A stretch of DNA of 64,000 nucleotides from CAXRDE01 sp964229355 (GTDB lineage: Bacteria; Cyanobacteriota; Sericytochromatia; UBA7694): NCBI GenBank assembly GCA_964229355.1, contig CAXRDE010000011.1, forward strand, positions 58,892 to 122,891. The letters run 5' to 3'. Made by a program: the position numbers and the translations under genes. The notes beneath the pieces were generated by a model that was not told the origin of the DNA, did not search any database, and saw only the letters and a list, made by a program, of their open reading frames with translations. Positions 43,001 to 50,832 of this stretch are shown piece by piece (the stretch's first letter is position 1; every line of letters begins with the position of its first letter).

Positions 43001-43337
43001 CGGTGAAACCACGAAGCTCTTTGACCCACTGTCTATTGCCATCGGCTATGGTCTGTTTGTTTCTACAGTACTGACCCTGGTATTTGTACCTGCGTTGTAC
43101 ATGATCGTAGACAATATTCGCAACACCAGTGCACGGGTCAGTAAGAAAGTCTTTAAAAAGCTCAACAATCGTCAGGCTGAAGCCATTGCCTCAGCACCTC
43201 CGGTTACCGGCCTGGCTGGAAAAAACGAAGACCTCTTGCCCGTAGACAAAGCAGTGGTCAGCGATGCCTATGAATTATTAGAGCATGAAGCCTGGGAAGC
43301 GAAAAAGGCGGCAAAATCAAAAGGGAAGTCCGAGTAA
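40026..43337 (+). CDS. RND family efflux transporter permease
   Basis: An 1103-residue AcrB-like proton-driven pump. Twelve membrane helices and two large periplasmic loops are evident. TM4 carries the proton-relay aspartate in GLLVDNSVVIVEG. The N-terminal porter block reads NLPREGAPDIQIPIVVVS. A glycine-rich patch (seven consecutive Gly, near 41838-41860) sits in the second large loop. The subfamily looks like the multidrug or small-molecule class rather than heavy-metal CusA, although the substrate is unproven. The C-terminus has a polar, charged extension. Confidence 0.93.
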   Translation: MRLTSLAIKNSITVFILVFIVFVIGAQSYINLPREGAPDIQIPIVVVSIPYFGVASKDIETLVTIPVEKKLKELSDVKEITSTSAESASAITIEFEPDVNIDDALQKVRDKVDLAKPDIPADAEEPVIIEINFSDFPIMFISMAGDIGVNALKAVGETVEDDIESIQGVLEVDLVGGLEREIKVIVDADRLDAYGLSFNNVSNALQAQNINVPGGSINVGDVRYLVRIPGEFESVSEIENIVVKAPNGNPIYLRDVATVIDGFEDRNTYASLNGVESLTLSIQKRSGANIIEISDEIKKMIEKKRKQHPNLTFTITTDSSDFIRDILKDLQNNMITGFLLVVIVLFFALGFLNATFVGMAIPLAMMITFAVLSFVGITLNFIVLFAIIVALGLLVDNSVVIVEGAYRLMQEGTPRVDAAIQSSKELGGPLISSTATTLAAFMPLLFWPGVVGEFMSYFPKLLIISLSASLFIAVVINPVFAAEFMKLRKGSYKSTEGQVTNPFMKVYVKVLKGAVRFRYLTVIGSVVAFVLTVVAYTQLGNGVIFFSQEDPAVAFVEIKAPEGTRVEVTNDIARQVEAIAEKYRKGNIEYITVNVGSPGQSEPGGGGGGGEGSAYSHVAQVTMDFVDAQERERSSKEVMADIRKELQNLAGAEFEIKEQENGPPSGAPISVELIGEDLDELDRLTNEIKAIMEKIPGVVDLRDNFNYSKPELTIAVDRSKASLLKLDPLTIGNTLRTAINGSEASKFRELDEEYDITVRLAENRRKAIEDVARINIANKDDDPIPLTSVANIETRSGAGSIRHKDSERTVTIESNADGRLATEVLADVEKALEEKLTLPQGYQIKYGGEQEDRQESSQFLGNAFGLAVMMIFLILVTQFNSFILPVIILSTVILSIMGVLMGQMITQTPFSIILSGLGVISLAGIVVNNGIVLIDYIEYLKKQGYSAYDAVIQAGIVRVRPVLLTASTTLLGLIPSLAGISIDFTTLTVGPTGETTKLFDPLSIAIGYGLFVSTVLTLVFVPALYMIVDNIRNTSARVSKKVFKKLNNRQAEAIASAPPVTGLAGKNEDLLPVDKAVVSDAYELLEHEAWEAKKAAKSKGKSE

Positions 43338-43362
43338 GCGCTACCGGGCTCTAAGGTAGCGC
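43338..43362 (+). terminator. Hairpin after the RND operon, weak terminator
   Basis: GCGCTACC (43338-43345) pairs with GGTAGCGC (43355-43362). There is no T-run after it, so it may be a Rho-assisted stop or an mRNA-stabilising hairpin. Confidence 0.45.
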
Positions 43363-43412
43363 GTTACAATACAGTCTAAATCGTAATCCTAAACACACGA
43401 AGGGAAAAGACT

Positions 43413-44717
43413 ATGGATACCCCCGTGAGCACTATTGAAAATATTGGTGCCTTTGAAGAGAAAACCGTCACCTTAGAGGGTTGGCTGTATAACAAGCGCA
43501 AAGCTGGACAACTCATGTTTCTGGTATTGCGTGACGGCAGCGGCTTTATTCAAGCCGTGGCCTTTAAAAAAGAAATTGACGAAGAGACCTGGGAAGCGGC
43601 AAAAGCCGTCAGCCAGGAAACCTCTGTGCGCGTCACAGGTACCGTGCGTAAAGAAGAACGCGCTCCCTATTGTGGCTACGAAATGGGCGTGCAAAAAATA
43701 GAGATTTTGCATAAGCCCGAAGAAGAATACCCCATCAGTCATAAAGAACACGGTCCTGACTTTTTACTGCAGAACCGTCACCTCTGGCTGAGAACCCCCA
43801 CGCAAATGGCCATTATGCGCATTCGTGCCGAAGTCATGGCTGCCTGTCGTCAATTCCTTGATGATCAGGGTTTTACCGCCGTGGATACACCGATTATTAC
43901 GGCCAATGCCTGCGAAGGGACCACCGACCTCTTTGAGATCGATTACTTTGAAGAAAAAGCCTATTTATCGCAAACCGGTCAGCTTTATAACGAAGCCAAC
44001 GCCATGGCCCTCGGCAAGGTGTACTGCTTTAGCCCCGCTTTCCGGGCCGAAAAATCCAAGACCCGCCGCCACCTGACCGAATTCTGGATGCTCGAACCTG
44101 AGATGGCCTTTGTGAACTTCGATGACAATATGCAATTGCAAGAAGAGTTGATCTGCCACATCGTGCAGCGGGTGCTCAAAAATCGCCAACAAGAGCTCAA
44201 ACTCTTAGAGCGCGACGAAGAAAAACTCAAAGCCATAGCCGGTCCCTTTCCACGGGTTTCTTACGATGATGCCATTGATTTCTTACAGTCTCAGGGCCAC
44301 GAGATTCAGTGGGGCGATGACTTTGGTTCTCCCGATGAGACCGCACTGGCCAACCACTACAACAAGCCGGTGTTTATTCACCGCTTCCCCACCAAAATCA
44401 AAGCCTTTTACATGCAGCCCGATCCCGAGCGCCCGGAAGTGGCTTTAGGCTCTGACCTGATTGCGCCTGAAGGTTATGGTGAAATCATTGGGGGCGGCCA
44501 GCGCATCGACGATTACGATCTCCTGCTGCAACGCATTGAAGAGCACAAGCTGCCCGTTGAAGCCTTTAACTGGTACCTCGACCTGCGCAAATACGGCTCC
44601 GTCCCCCATGGCGGGTTTGGTATGGGCGTGGAGCGCGTGACCGCCTGGATTTGCGGTATTCAACACGTGCGTGAAGCCAGCCCCTTCCCTCGGACGATTT
44701 ATCGCATTCAGCCTTAA
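43413..44717 (+). CDS. asnS: Asparaginyl-tRNA synthetase
   Basis: Charges tRNA-Asn with asparagine. The 434-residue class IIb enzyme has an N-terminal OB fold (VTLEGWLYNKRKAGQLMFLVLRDGSG). The catalytic domain contains motif 2 (SPAFRAEKSKTRRHLTEFWMLEPE) and motif 3 (GGFGMGVERVTAW). The length is close to the short bacterial/archaeal forms. AAGGGAAAAG precedes the ATG. It is monocistronic, between the RND hairpin and a bidirectional terminator. Confidence 0.95.
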   Translation: MDTPVSTIENIGAFEEKTVTLEGWLYNKRKAGQLMFLVLRDGSGFIQAVAFKKEIDEETWEAAKAVSQETSVRVTGTVRKEERAPYCGYEMGVQKIEILHKPEEEYPISHKEHGPDFLLQNRHLWLRTPTQMAIMRIRAEVMAACRQFLDDQGFTAVDTPIITANACEGTTDLFEIDYFEEKAYLSQTGQLYNEANAMALGKVYCFSPAFRAEKSKTRRHLTEFWMLEPEMAFVNFDDNMQLQEELICHIVQRVLKNRQQELKLLERDEEKLKAIAGPFPRVSYDDAIDFLQSQGHEIQWGDDFGSPDETALANHYNKPVFIHRFPTKIKAFYMQPDPERPEVALGSDLIAPEGYGEIIGGGQRIDDYDLLLQRIEEHKLPVEAFNWYLDLRKYGSVPHGGFGMGVERVTAWICGIQHVREASPFPRTIYRIQP

Positions 44718-44735
44718 ACCCGTAACGTGAACATC

Positions 44736-44773
44736 AAAAAGCACCGCTGGTAACAACACGAGCGGTGCTTTTT
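44736..44773. terminator. Bidirectional intrinsic terminator after asnS
   Basis: AAAAAGCACCGCT (44736-44748) pairs with AGCGGTGCTTTTT (44761-44773) around a 12-base loop, between convergent genes. Confidence 0.95.
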
Positions 44774-44786
44774 AAGGTTTTATCGC

Positions 44787-45602
44787 TTAAGAAACGATTT
44801 CTGAGGGCATACGGGTATCAAAAAGATCCGCATAGGCATCCGCCACTTTCCCCGGATACGCGCGCTGAATCGCTCCCCCCGAACCGTTGTAATCCGAAAG
44901 CGCTTGACGGGTATCGTTGCGGTTCGTGTCAAGCATCAGGCGCAAATACGCAGCAGAAGCCAGCACATTATCTCTGAGATCGAGGCGTGCGCGAGGACTG
45001 GCCTTTAAACGGTCAAAGAGCTCTCTGGACTCAGGGGTACGCAGGCGGTCATAGGTATCATCACTCACGCGGGCCCGGTGCCCGTTGCTGCCTCCATTGC
45101 TAATACGCTCCAATTCACCCACCGCTGGCCCTGTTAGCTGGCCCAGCCCCTTGCCGTTGCCATTATTGGCACCTACGTCAAACTGACTTTCGTGAGCAAG
45201 GGTAGCCAATAGCAAGCGTGGATCCACATTAAAACGCTCTGCCGCTTCGTTGACCGCTTCAGAAATTTGCTGGGCCTCAGCGGGACTCGCCTGATTGCCT
45301 GGGTGGCTGAGAATTTGCTCTGTATAGTCATTGCCTACCGGTGTTCCCATATTTAAAAAGGTGTTTACCGCATCCGCAGTAGCCGTTCCGCCCAGGAACT
45401 CAGGAAACCGAAGCTGATTCGGCTCTGCCGCCGCCCGAGCCACATTGCTGTAGTGTAGCGTGGTGCTATCATCTGCCAGCATGTCCGCTGGCGGAGGCGA
45501 GGCTGGCTGTTCGACCGCTTGCTGCTGAGAAAAACGCAGAGCAGGCGCATCGGTAGGACGCATCGCTGGAGTGGGAGGAATATTCTTCGGAAATTGAACC
45601 AT
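44787..45602 (-). CDS. Lytic transglycosylase-like (SLT-fold) protein without signal peptide
   Basis: A 271-residue protein. The first ~110 residues are Pro/Ala/Gln-rich and probably disordered. A goose-type/SLT lysozyme-like domain follows: ERFNVDPRLLLATLAHESQFD with catalytic Glu138, GKGLGQLTGPAVGEL, then ASAAYLRLMLD and LSDYNGSGGAIQRAYPGKV. Such domains cleave peptidoglycan glycan strands. No Sec or lipoprotein signal is visible, so export would need another route. AAAGGG precedes ATG 45602. It lies downstream of the two paralogous proline-rich genes but behind a terminator. Confidence 0.75.
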   Translation of the reverse strand: MVQFPKNIPPTPAMRPTDAPALRFSQQQAVEQPASPPPADMLADDSTTLHYSNVARAAAEPNQLRFPEFLGGTATADAVNTFLNMGTPVGNDYTEQILSHPGNQASPAEAQQISEAVNEAAERFNVDPRLLLATLAHESQFDVGANNGNGKGLGQLTGPAVGELERISNGGSNGHRARVSDDTYDRLRTPESRELFDRLKASPRARLDLRDNVLASAAYLRLMLDTNRNDTRQALSDYNGSGGAIQRAYPGKVADAYADLFDTRMPSEIVS

Positions 45603-45668
45603 GGCATTACCCTTTTATTGTGTGTTGTTTCTATCTTACCCGTTTTTACAGCCTAAATAACAGCCATT

Positions 45669-45700
45669 AAAAAAGCCCCTCTCAGGGGAAGGGCTTTTTT
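45669..45700 (-). terminator. Intrinsic terminator after the proline-rich pair
   Basis: AAAAAAGCCC (45669-45678) pairs with GGGCTTTTTT (45691-45700), with a second CCCT/AGGG pairing possible inside. The A/T runs suit minus-strand termination. Confidence 0.85.
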
Positions 45701-45716
45701 AGCGTTTTTTTAAGGT

Positions 45717-46652
45717 TTACTGCAGTTGTGAGACCACGGAGTTCATCCGATGCAGATGGGCTTCCACTTCGGCTGTGGTTTGATCCATCAGGGTCATAAT
45801 GCCTTTGGCTTCGACCACTTGACCTTGCCACTCTTTTTGAAACGAACCGTTCCAGCGGGACCAGGCATCATCAATTTCAGCCTTGACAATACCCATGGTG
45901 TTTTGGTCTAAGGTATTAAGCATAGAGCCATTGGCCGTAAAGAAGTGGTTGTAAATCAAGTTGCTTTTGAGGGCTTCGTTATAGGTGGTAATGGCGTGTT
46001 TCTTGGCCTCATTAAGCATACCAATGGACTGATCGCGATACTCTTGAATTTTGGTCATAAACACCTGCTTCTGACCGTCGTTCATTTGGGGCCACTGGCT
46101 CAAGGTTTGTTCAGCCAGCTCAGCAGCCTGGGTGGCATAATAACGGGCCCCCCAGGTGAAGCGGTTGGCATCTTCACGGGAGGTGCGGGCTGCATCGGCG
46201 TGGGCCGCAATCAGCTGAAGGGCTTGTTGCGGTTGCTGCACGGGCTGTACTTCTTGCAATACCAACTGCTGGATATTGTTCATGGCTGGCCCTTCAGGAA
46301 TCTGCTTGGGCAAGGTGAACACGATTTTTCCGTCATTGGGTGCAGGTTGTGCGGGAGCTCCTGGCGCGCCAGGGGTACCGGGTTGTGCTGCCGGTGGATT
46401 TAAGAAGTCAATGGTCTGCCCCTCTGGACGACTAAAAGGCGATAAAGAGGAAGGCGCGTCTTTCAATAGGCTAATATTGGGTTGGATACCACGGGCAGCA
46501 GGCTGCGCTTGTACCTGAACCTGATCGCTAGAAAAGGGAGAGGCCGGATTTTGCGCTGCCGGTGCTGCGCCACCCCGATCAAAAGGTGATACGGGGCGCT
46601 GTCCGGAAGGCGGCATTTGATACGTTGGTTGAGTCGAACGAACGTTTCCCAT
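45717..46652 (-). CDS. Proline-rich/helical protein of unknown function, paralogue 2
   Basis: A 311-residue protein that I do not recognise. Residues 1-110 are rich in Pro, Gln, Ala and Ser. Residues about 140-311 are helical, with repeated Ala, Glu and Gln. The C-terminal half resembles that of the adjacent gene: both share an Ala/Arg-rich helix, an A-EAA/AAELA-Q segment, a K-x-x-A-x-x-T-Y-x-E-A/S-L block and a closing VxAHL helix. No signal peptide or membrane helix is visible. It starts 3 bases after the upstream paralogue, with AGAGGT inside that gene. Confidence 0.65.
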   Translation of the reverse strand: MGNVRSTQPTYQMPPSGQRPVSPFDRGGAAPAAQNPASPFSSDQVQVQAQPAARGIQPNISLLKDAPSSLSPFSRPEGQTIDFLNPPAAQPGTPGAPGAPAQPAPNDGKIVFTLPKQIPEGPAMNNIQQLVLQEVQPVQQPQQALQLIAAHADAARTSREDANRFTWGARYYATQAAELAEQTLSQWPQMNDGQKQVFMTKIQEYRDQSIGMLNEAKKHAITTYNEALKSNLIYNHFFTANGSMLNTLDQNTMGIVKAEIDDAWSRWNGSFQKEWQGQVVEAKGIMTLMDQTTAEVEAHLHRMNSVVSQLQ

Positions 46653-46655
46653 GGT

Positions 46656-47678
46656 TTACCTCTGTACTGTGACGCGGCTCAGGGTTTGATCCACCTGGTT
46701 TAAGTGAGCGTTAACGGTTCCCACCGCGCGGGTAAAGACTTCAGGCGCAGGTGGTAAGCGTTTCTTCATAAACAGGTACTGGGTTTCTTCCACGCCGGTG
46801 GTCCAGGCTTTCCAGCCTTCGGCCACCGTAGACTGAGCGTCTTGTGCCAGTTGAGGCACCTGTGGGAAACGCGGCAATAGCTCTTCCATGGCCAGTTGCG
46901 CATACAAGGATTCGTCGTAAGTGGCTTTGGTAAACTCTTCAGCACGCTTTAACTCTTCCATGGCGCCGGTTTTCTTGATTTCTAACTGGCTGAGAATCTG
47001 ATTGAGTTCCTGAGGGTGCATACGGCCCCCACTGCTCTGCAATTGCTGTGCCAGCACCGCGGCCTCCTGGGCCAGCGCTTCGGCTTTGCGTGCAGATTCT
47101 TCAGCATAAGTGCGGTTGTCCAGGGCTTTTTTGGCGTGCAGATCAATGTGACGGAAGGCGGTACCGGGATCTTGAACATGCTGTAGATCTCCTCGCACCA
47201 CTTCACGGGCTTTGTTTACATCAGTGCCGGGAGGGGCTGAAGGATATTGTGTGCCTGAATTACCGGGTCGATTGGCACCCGGCATGCCGCCTGGAACTTG
47301 TCCTCCAGGCATGTTTTGCGGAGGTTGCTCAGGTTTTTTCTTACCAATACCAAAGACGCCTAAAATCGCTTTAACACCTTTAACAATCAGACTCACAATG
47401 GTATTGAGTACTTTGGCAATAATTGAAGTTAATGAAGTGAAGATATTGGCCATGCCCGTGGCCGCAGAACTGATCGAGCTCGAAGCACCGTAAGCAGCAC
47501 TTGCACCCTGTACATACCCCGTTTGATAAGGGCCGGTGGGACGATAAGCGTCATTGGCATAACCAGGAGGGCCATAGGGAGCTCCACCGGTAGGCATGGG
47601 TGGGGGATAATTTGCGGGCATGGGCGGCCCATAATTGGGAGGCATTCCTTGGGGAACATTCGATTGTACATAACTCAC
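46656..47678 (-). CDS. Proline-rich protein with hydrophobic segment, paralogue 1
   Basis: A 340-residue protein of unknown function. Residues 1-65 are Pro/Tyr/Gly-rich. Residues 76-111 are hydrophobic and amphipathic (MANIFTSLTSIIAKVLNTIV and onward, ending in GIGKKK), which suggests one or two membrane-inserting helices. Residues 115-152 are Gly/Pro-rich, and 153-340 form a helical region related to the next gene. There is no Sec signal. GTG 47678 is preferred to TTG 47684, because GGAGG is 8 bases before the GTG but only 2 before the TTG. It is the first gene of a two-gene unit. Confidence 0.65.
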   Translation of the reverse strand: MSYVQSNVPQGMPPNYGPPMPANYPPPMPTGGAPYGPPGYANDAYRPTGPYQTGYVQGASAAYGASSSISSAATGMANIFTSLTSIIAKVLNTIVSLIVKGVKAILGVFGIGKKKPEQPPQNMPGGQVPGGMPGANRPGNSGTQYPSAPPGTDVNKAREVVRGDLQHVQDPGTAFRHIDLHAKKALDNRTYAEESARKAEALAQEAAVLAQQLQSSGGRMHPQELNQILSQLEIKKTGAMEELKRAEEFTKATYDESLYAQLAMEELLPRFPQVPQLAQDAQSTVAEGWKAWTTGVEETQYLFMKKRLPPAPEVFTRAVGTVNAHLNQVDQTLSRVTVQR

Positions 47679-47773
47679 GGGCAAAACCTCCGAGGATCTT
47701 CTTCTTATACTCTTCTATAGGATAAGATCGGTTTAGACTTGCTTACTTAAACCAAATTTATCCAGATCTTTTG

Positions 47774-48328
47774 TCATCGTTTAGACTTACGTCCTTTTTT
47801 CGCCGGGCGCCGCTTCCGCCGACGCTTCAGGCGTTTAAAACGTGAGCCCAGCTCATCGGCCAGGGTATGACTGAGCCCCCCTAGCCATAAACCCATCAGC
47901 ATAGCTATCCCCCAAAAGGGATAACGTCGAATCCCATGCAAAACCTGCTGTAATCCCGCATGGGACTGGTGCACCAGCGCATCTTGTTCCAGGTAACGGG
48001 CGATTTCCCAAAACAAGAGCAGCAGCACCATGCACCACAACGATAAATACACCAGGCGCGTGGCCAATCCCAACACTGGCCCATGGGACAGCGGCGACCG
48101 ATGGGGAACCACTTTTTGGTAGGGAATCCAGATCCAGCGAAACCAGCCCCACCTTTTGTATTGTACACTTTTTAAGTCCAGATCTCCACTAAACATAAGC
48201 CCCGCAAAAGCAAAGCTCGCTCCCAGCAGCACCGTACTTCCCAGATCATGAGAAACCCACCACCCCAGGGCGGTAATGGGAGGCAAACTCCACCAGGTAA
48301 TTTGATCATGGGTTTTTCCAGAAGGCAT
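47774..48328 (-). CDS. DUF2227 putative metal-binding membrane protein
   Basis: A 184-residue protein. The N-terminal MPSGKTHDQIT and the histidines in VPHRSPLSHGPVLG and GGLSHTLADELG form the metal-binding signature of DUF2227 (YdjM-related). Three hydrophobic segments suggest the inner membrane, and the C-terminus is strongly basic (RRRKRRPAKKGRKSKR). The function is unknown. It is divergent from hrpB across about 41 bases. Confidence 0.85.
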   Translation of the reverse strand: MPSGKTHDQITWWSLPPITALGWWVSHDLGSTVLLGASFAFAGLMFSGDLDLKSVQYKRWGWFRWIWIPYQKVVPHRSPLSHGPVLGLATRLVYLSLWCMVLLLLFWEIARYLEQDALVHQSHAGLQQVLHGIRRYPFWGIAMLMGLWLGGLSHTLADELGSRFKRLKRRRKRRPAKKGRKSKR

Positions 48329-48353
48329 ACCCTACAGCTTAGCAAAAAGACTT

Positions 48354-48362
48354 TGCTAAAAT
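48354..48362 (+). promoter_or_regulatory. Extended -10 promoter of hrpB, probably leaderless
   Basis: TGC plus TAAAAT lies seven bases before ATG 48370, with no Shine-Dalgarno sequence. The arrangement is the same as before the HEAT-repeat gene. Confidence 0.5.
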
Positions 48363-48369
48363 GCTCCCT

Positions 48370-50832
48370 ATGTCACAAAATCTTTTTCATGAACTTCCTG
48401 AACTGCTTTTACAGCATCACACCGTGATCTTACAAGCGCCCACCGGCTCCGGAAAAACCACCCAGGTGCCTCTACAATTGCTTCAGCACCTACCCGATTC
48501 ACAAAAAATATTAATGCTAGAACCTCGTCGGCTGGCCGCCCGTTCAGTAGCTCACTATATGGCGCGTTGCCTGGGCGAAAAGGTGGGACAAACCATTGGC
48601 TATCGGGTAAAGCTCGATACCCAGGTCAGTGCACTAACTCGCCTCGAAATTGTTACCGAAGGTATTTTACTGCGTCTTCTGCAGGCAGATCCGACTCTGT
48701 CAGACTATGTCATGGTGATTTTTGACGAGTTTCATGAACGCAGCGTCCAGGCCGATCTGGGATTGGCGCTGGCCCGCCAAAGTCAGGCCTTATTTCGAGA
48801 AGATCTAAAACTGATTATTATGTCAGCCACCTTAAACACCGAAGCGCTGGCCCAATTACTGCAGGCTCCTGTGCTAACGGTCTCTGGACGGCAATTTCCG
48901 GTATCCGTTCAATACAAAGCCCCACCCGCAAACGCACAACGGGGCTTTTCGGCCGCATTTGTCGCTGAACAGATTCAAGCAGCGCTCAAGACAGAATCGG
49001 GTTCACTGTTGGTATTTTTACCCGGCAGTGGCGAGATTCGGCAGGTGCAATCTGCATTGGTTCACCACTTACCTGAAAACACCTTTCTGGCACCTCTGTA
49101 CGGAAGTTTGAGTGCTCAGGCTCAAGATCAGGCAATTTTACCCGCTCCCGCAGGCCAGCGGAAAGTGGTACTGGCCACCAATATCGCTGAAACCAGTTTA
49201 ACCATTGAAGGCATTCGTGTGGTGATTGATACAGGCCTTGAGCGACGGCCGCAGTTTGATCACCACAGTGGCATGACCCGGCTTGTGTTAGGACAAATTG
49301 CCCTGTCCTCCGCAGAACAAAGGGCCGGGCGGGCCGGGCGCACCGAGCCGGGTGTCTGCTGGAGACTTTGGTCTAGCGCAGATAACGCCCGCATGAGTCC
49401 TCAACAGGCCCCTGAAATTTTGCAGTGCGATTTGGCCGCCCTGGCCCTGGCTTTGGCACAATGGGGCACCCCCAACCCTGAAGAACTGGAGTGGTTGACG
49501 CCGCCACCAATGCAGGCCTATACACAAGCCCAGGCTTTACTGCAAAGCCTGGAAGCCGTAAATGAAAAAGGACAGATTACCCCCCATGGTCAAGCCATGG
49601 CCGAGATTCCTGTCTCACCACGCCTGGCCCATATGCTGCTCAAAGCCAAAAGCCAAATGCTGGGCCCCCTGGCCTGTTATGTGGCCACTTTACTCTCTGA
49701 ACGAGACATTTTACCTCAGCTCCGCCAAAGCGATTTACAGCGCCGCCTCGAAGCCTTGCACAAACAGCCTCAGCATTTTCAATGGATGCATAAAAGTGCA
49801 AAACATCTGGGACAAACCCTTCAAATCACCGTATCTCCCCAGATCTTGCGCCACCCAGAGCAACTCAGTGAACTGGGTTACCTGGTGGCTTTGGCTTATC
49901 CTGACCGTATTGCCCAGCACCGGCCGGGGCCCACGCCGCGCTTTTTGCTTTCAGGGGGACGTGGGGCCTGCCTTCCTGAACAAGACAGTCTCGCGGATAC
50001 CCCTTACCTGGCCGTCGCGGATCTCGATGGACATCCCCGAGAAGCCAAAATTTACCTGGCAGCGCCTTTAAGCTTATTACAATTGGAGCAGCTCACTGCC
50101 TCACACTGTGAAACCCGGCTCAAGGTAGACACCAGCACCGGTAAGGTACGCCTGTTTACCTGTGAAGATTATGGGGCCCTGACGTTAAAACAAGCGCGCA
50201 TTCGCGAACCCGACCCCCAGCAATTGCAAGAAGCTCTCTGCCAACTCATTGCCCAGCAAGGCTTACAAGTGCTGCCCTGGGACATGCCGCAAACCCAGTG
50301 GCTCGCCCGGGTCGCCTTTGCCCACCGTCAGGAACCCGAAGAGTGGCCCGAACTGGATCAAACCTACCTTAAGCAACACCTTCGTGAATGGTTGGGCCCT
50401 TTTTTAACCGGTTTAAATGCAGCGGCGGATATCTCTACGGACACCTTGCAGCAGGCGCTTGACTACCTGCTGGGTTATGAAAGAACCCAGACTTTAGAGC
50501 GCCTGGCACCCACACATCTGGAGGTACCAAGCGGCAATCGCATTCGTCTGGACTACACTCAGGGGGATATCCCCGTGTTGCCCGTACGCTTACAAGAAGT
50601 CTTTGGTATGAAAGAAACGCCGCAAATTTATCAGGGCAAGGTGATGGTCATGATGCATTTGTTATCGCCCGCGCGACGTCCCATTCAAGTCACCCAGGAT
50701 TTGCGGTCTTTTTGGCAAAACACCTACCACGACGTCAAAAAAGAGCTCAAGGGACGCTACCCCAAACATTATTGGCCTGAGGACCCCTTACAGGCAGAAG
50801 CCACTTCTCGAATTAAGCCACGCAAACCTTAA
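48370..50832 (+). CDS. hrpB: ATP-dependent helicase HrpB
   Basis: An 820-residue DEAH-box-type helicase. Walker A is APTGSGKT (23-30), Walker B DEFH (119-122), motif III SAT (152-154) and motif VI QRAGRAGRTEPG. The C-terminal HrpB-specific region is present, including PVLPVRLQEVFGMKETP and the LLSPARRPIQVTQDLRSFW block. The cellular role of HrpB is not well defined; it is probably RNA-related. ATG 48370 is favoured over ATG 48361, which overlaps the -10 element. Its stop is shared (TTAA) with the convergent zinc-ribbon gene. Confidence 0.93.
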   Translation: MSQNLFHELPELLLQHHTVILQAPTGSGKTTQVPLQLLQHLPDSQKILMLEPRRLAARSVAHYMARCLGEKVGQTIGYRVKLDTQVSALTRLEIVTEGILLRLLQADPTLSDYVMVIFDEFHERSVQADLGLALARQSQALFREDLKLIIMSATLNTEALAQLLQAPVLTVSGRQFPVSVQYKAPPANAQRGFSAAFVAEQIQAALKTESGSLLVFLPGSGEIRQVQSALVHHLPENTFLAPLYGSLSAQAQDQAILPAPAGQRKVVLATNIAETSLTIEGIRVVIDTGLERRPQFDHHSGMTRLVLGQIALSSAEQRAGRAGRTEPGVCWRLWSSADNARMSPQQAPEILQCDLAALALALAQWGTPNPEELEWLTPPPMQAYTQAQALLQSLEAVNEKGQITPHGQAMAEIPVSPRLAHMLLKAKSQMLGPLACYVATLLSERDILPQLRQSDLQRRLEALHKQPQHFQWMHKSAKHLGQTLQITVSPQILRHPEQLSELGYLVALAYPDRIAQHRPGPTPRFLLSGGRGACLPEQDSLADTPYLAVADLDGHPREAKIYLAAPLSLLQLEQLTASHCETRLKVDTSTGKVRLFTCEDYGALTLKQARIREPDPQQLQEALCQLIAQQGLQVLPWDMPQTQWLARVAFAHRQEPEEWPELDQTYLKQHLREWLGPFLTGLNAAADISTDTLQQALDYLLGYERTQTLERLAPTHLEVPSGNRIRLDYTQGDIPVLPVRLQEVFGMKETPQIYQGKVMVMMHLLSPARRPIQVTQDLRSFWQNTYHDVKKELKGRYPKHYWPEDPLQAEATSRIKPRKP

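Noticed and set aside
44787..47678. Prophage lysis or tail region
   Set aside because: No capsid, tail, integrase or holin gene is nearby, and base composition matches the surroundings.
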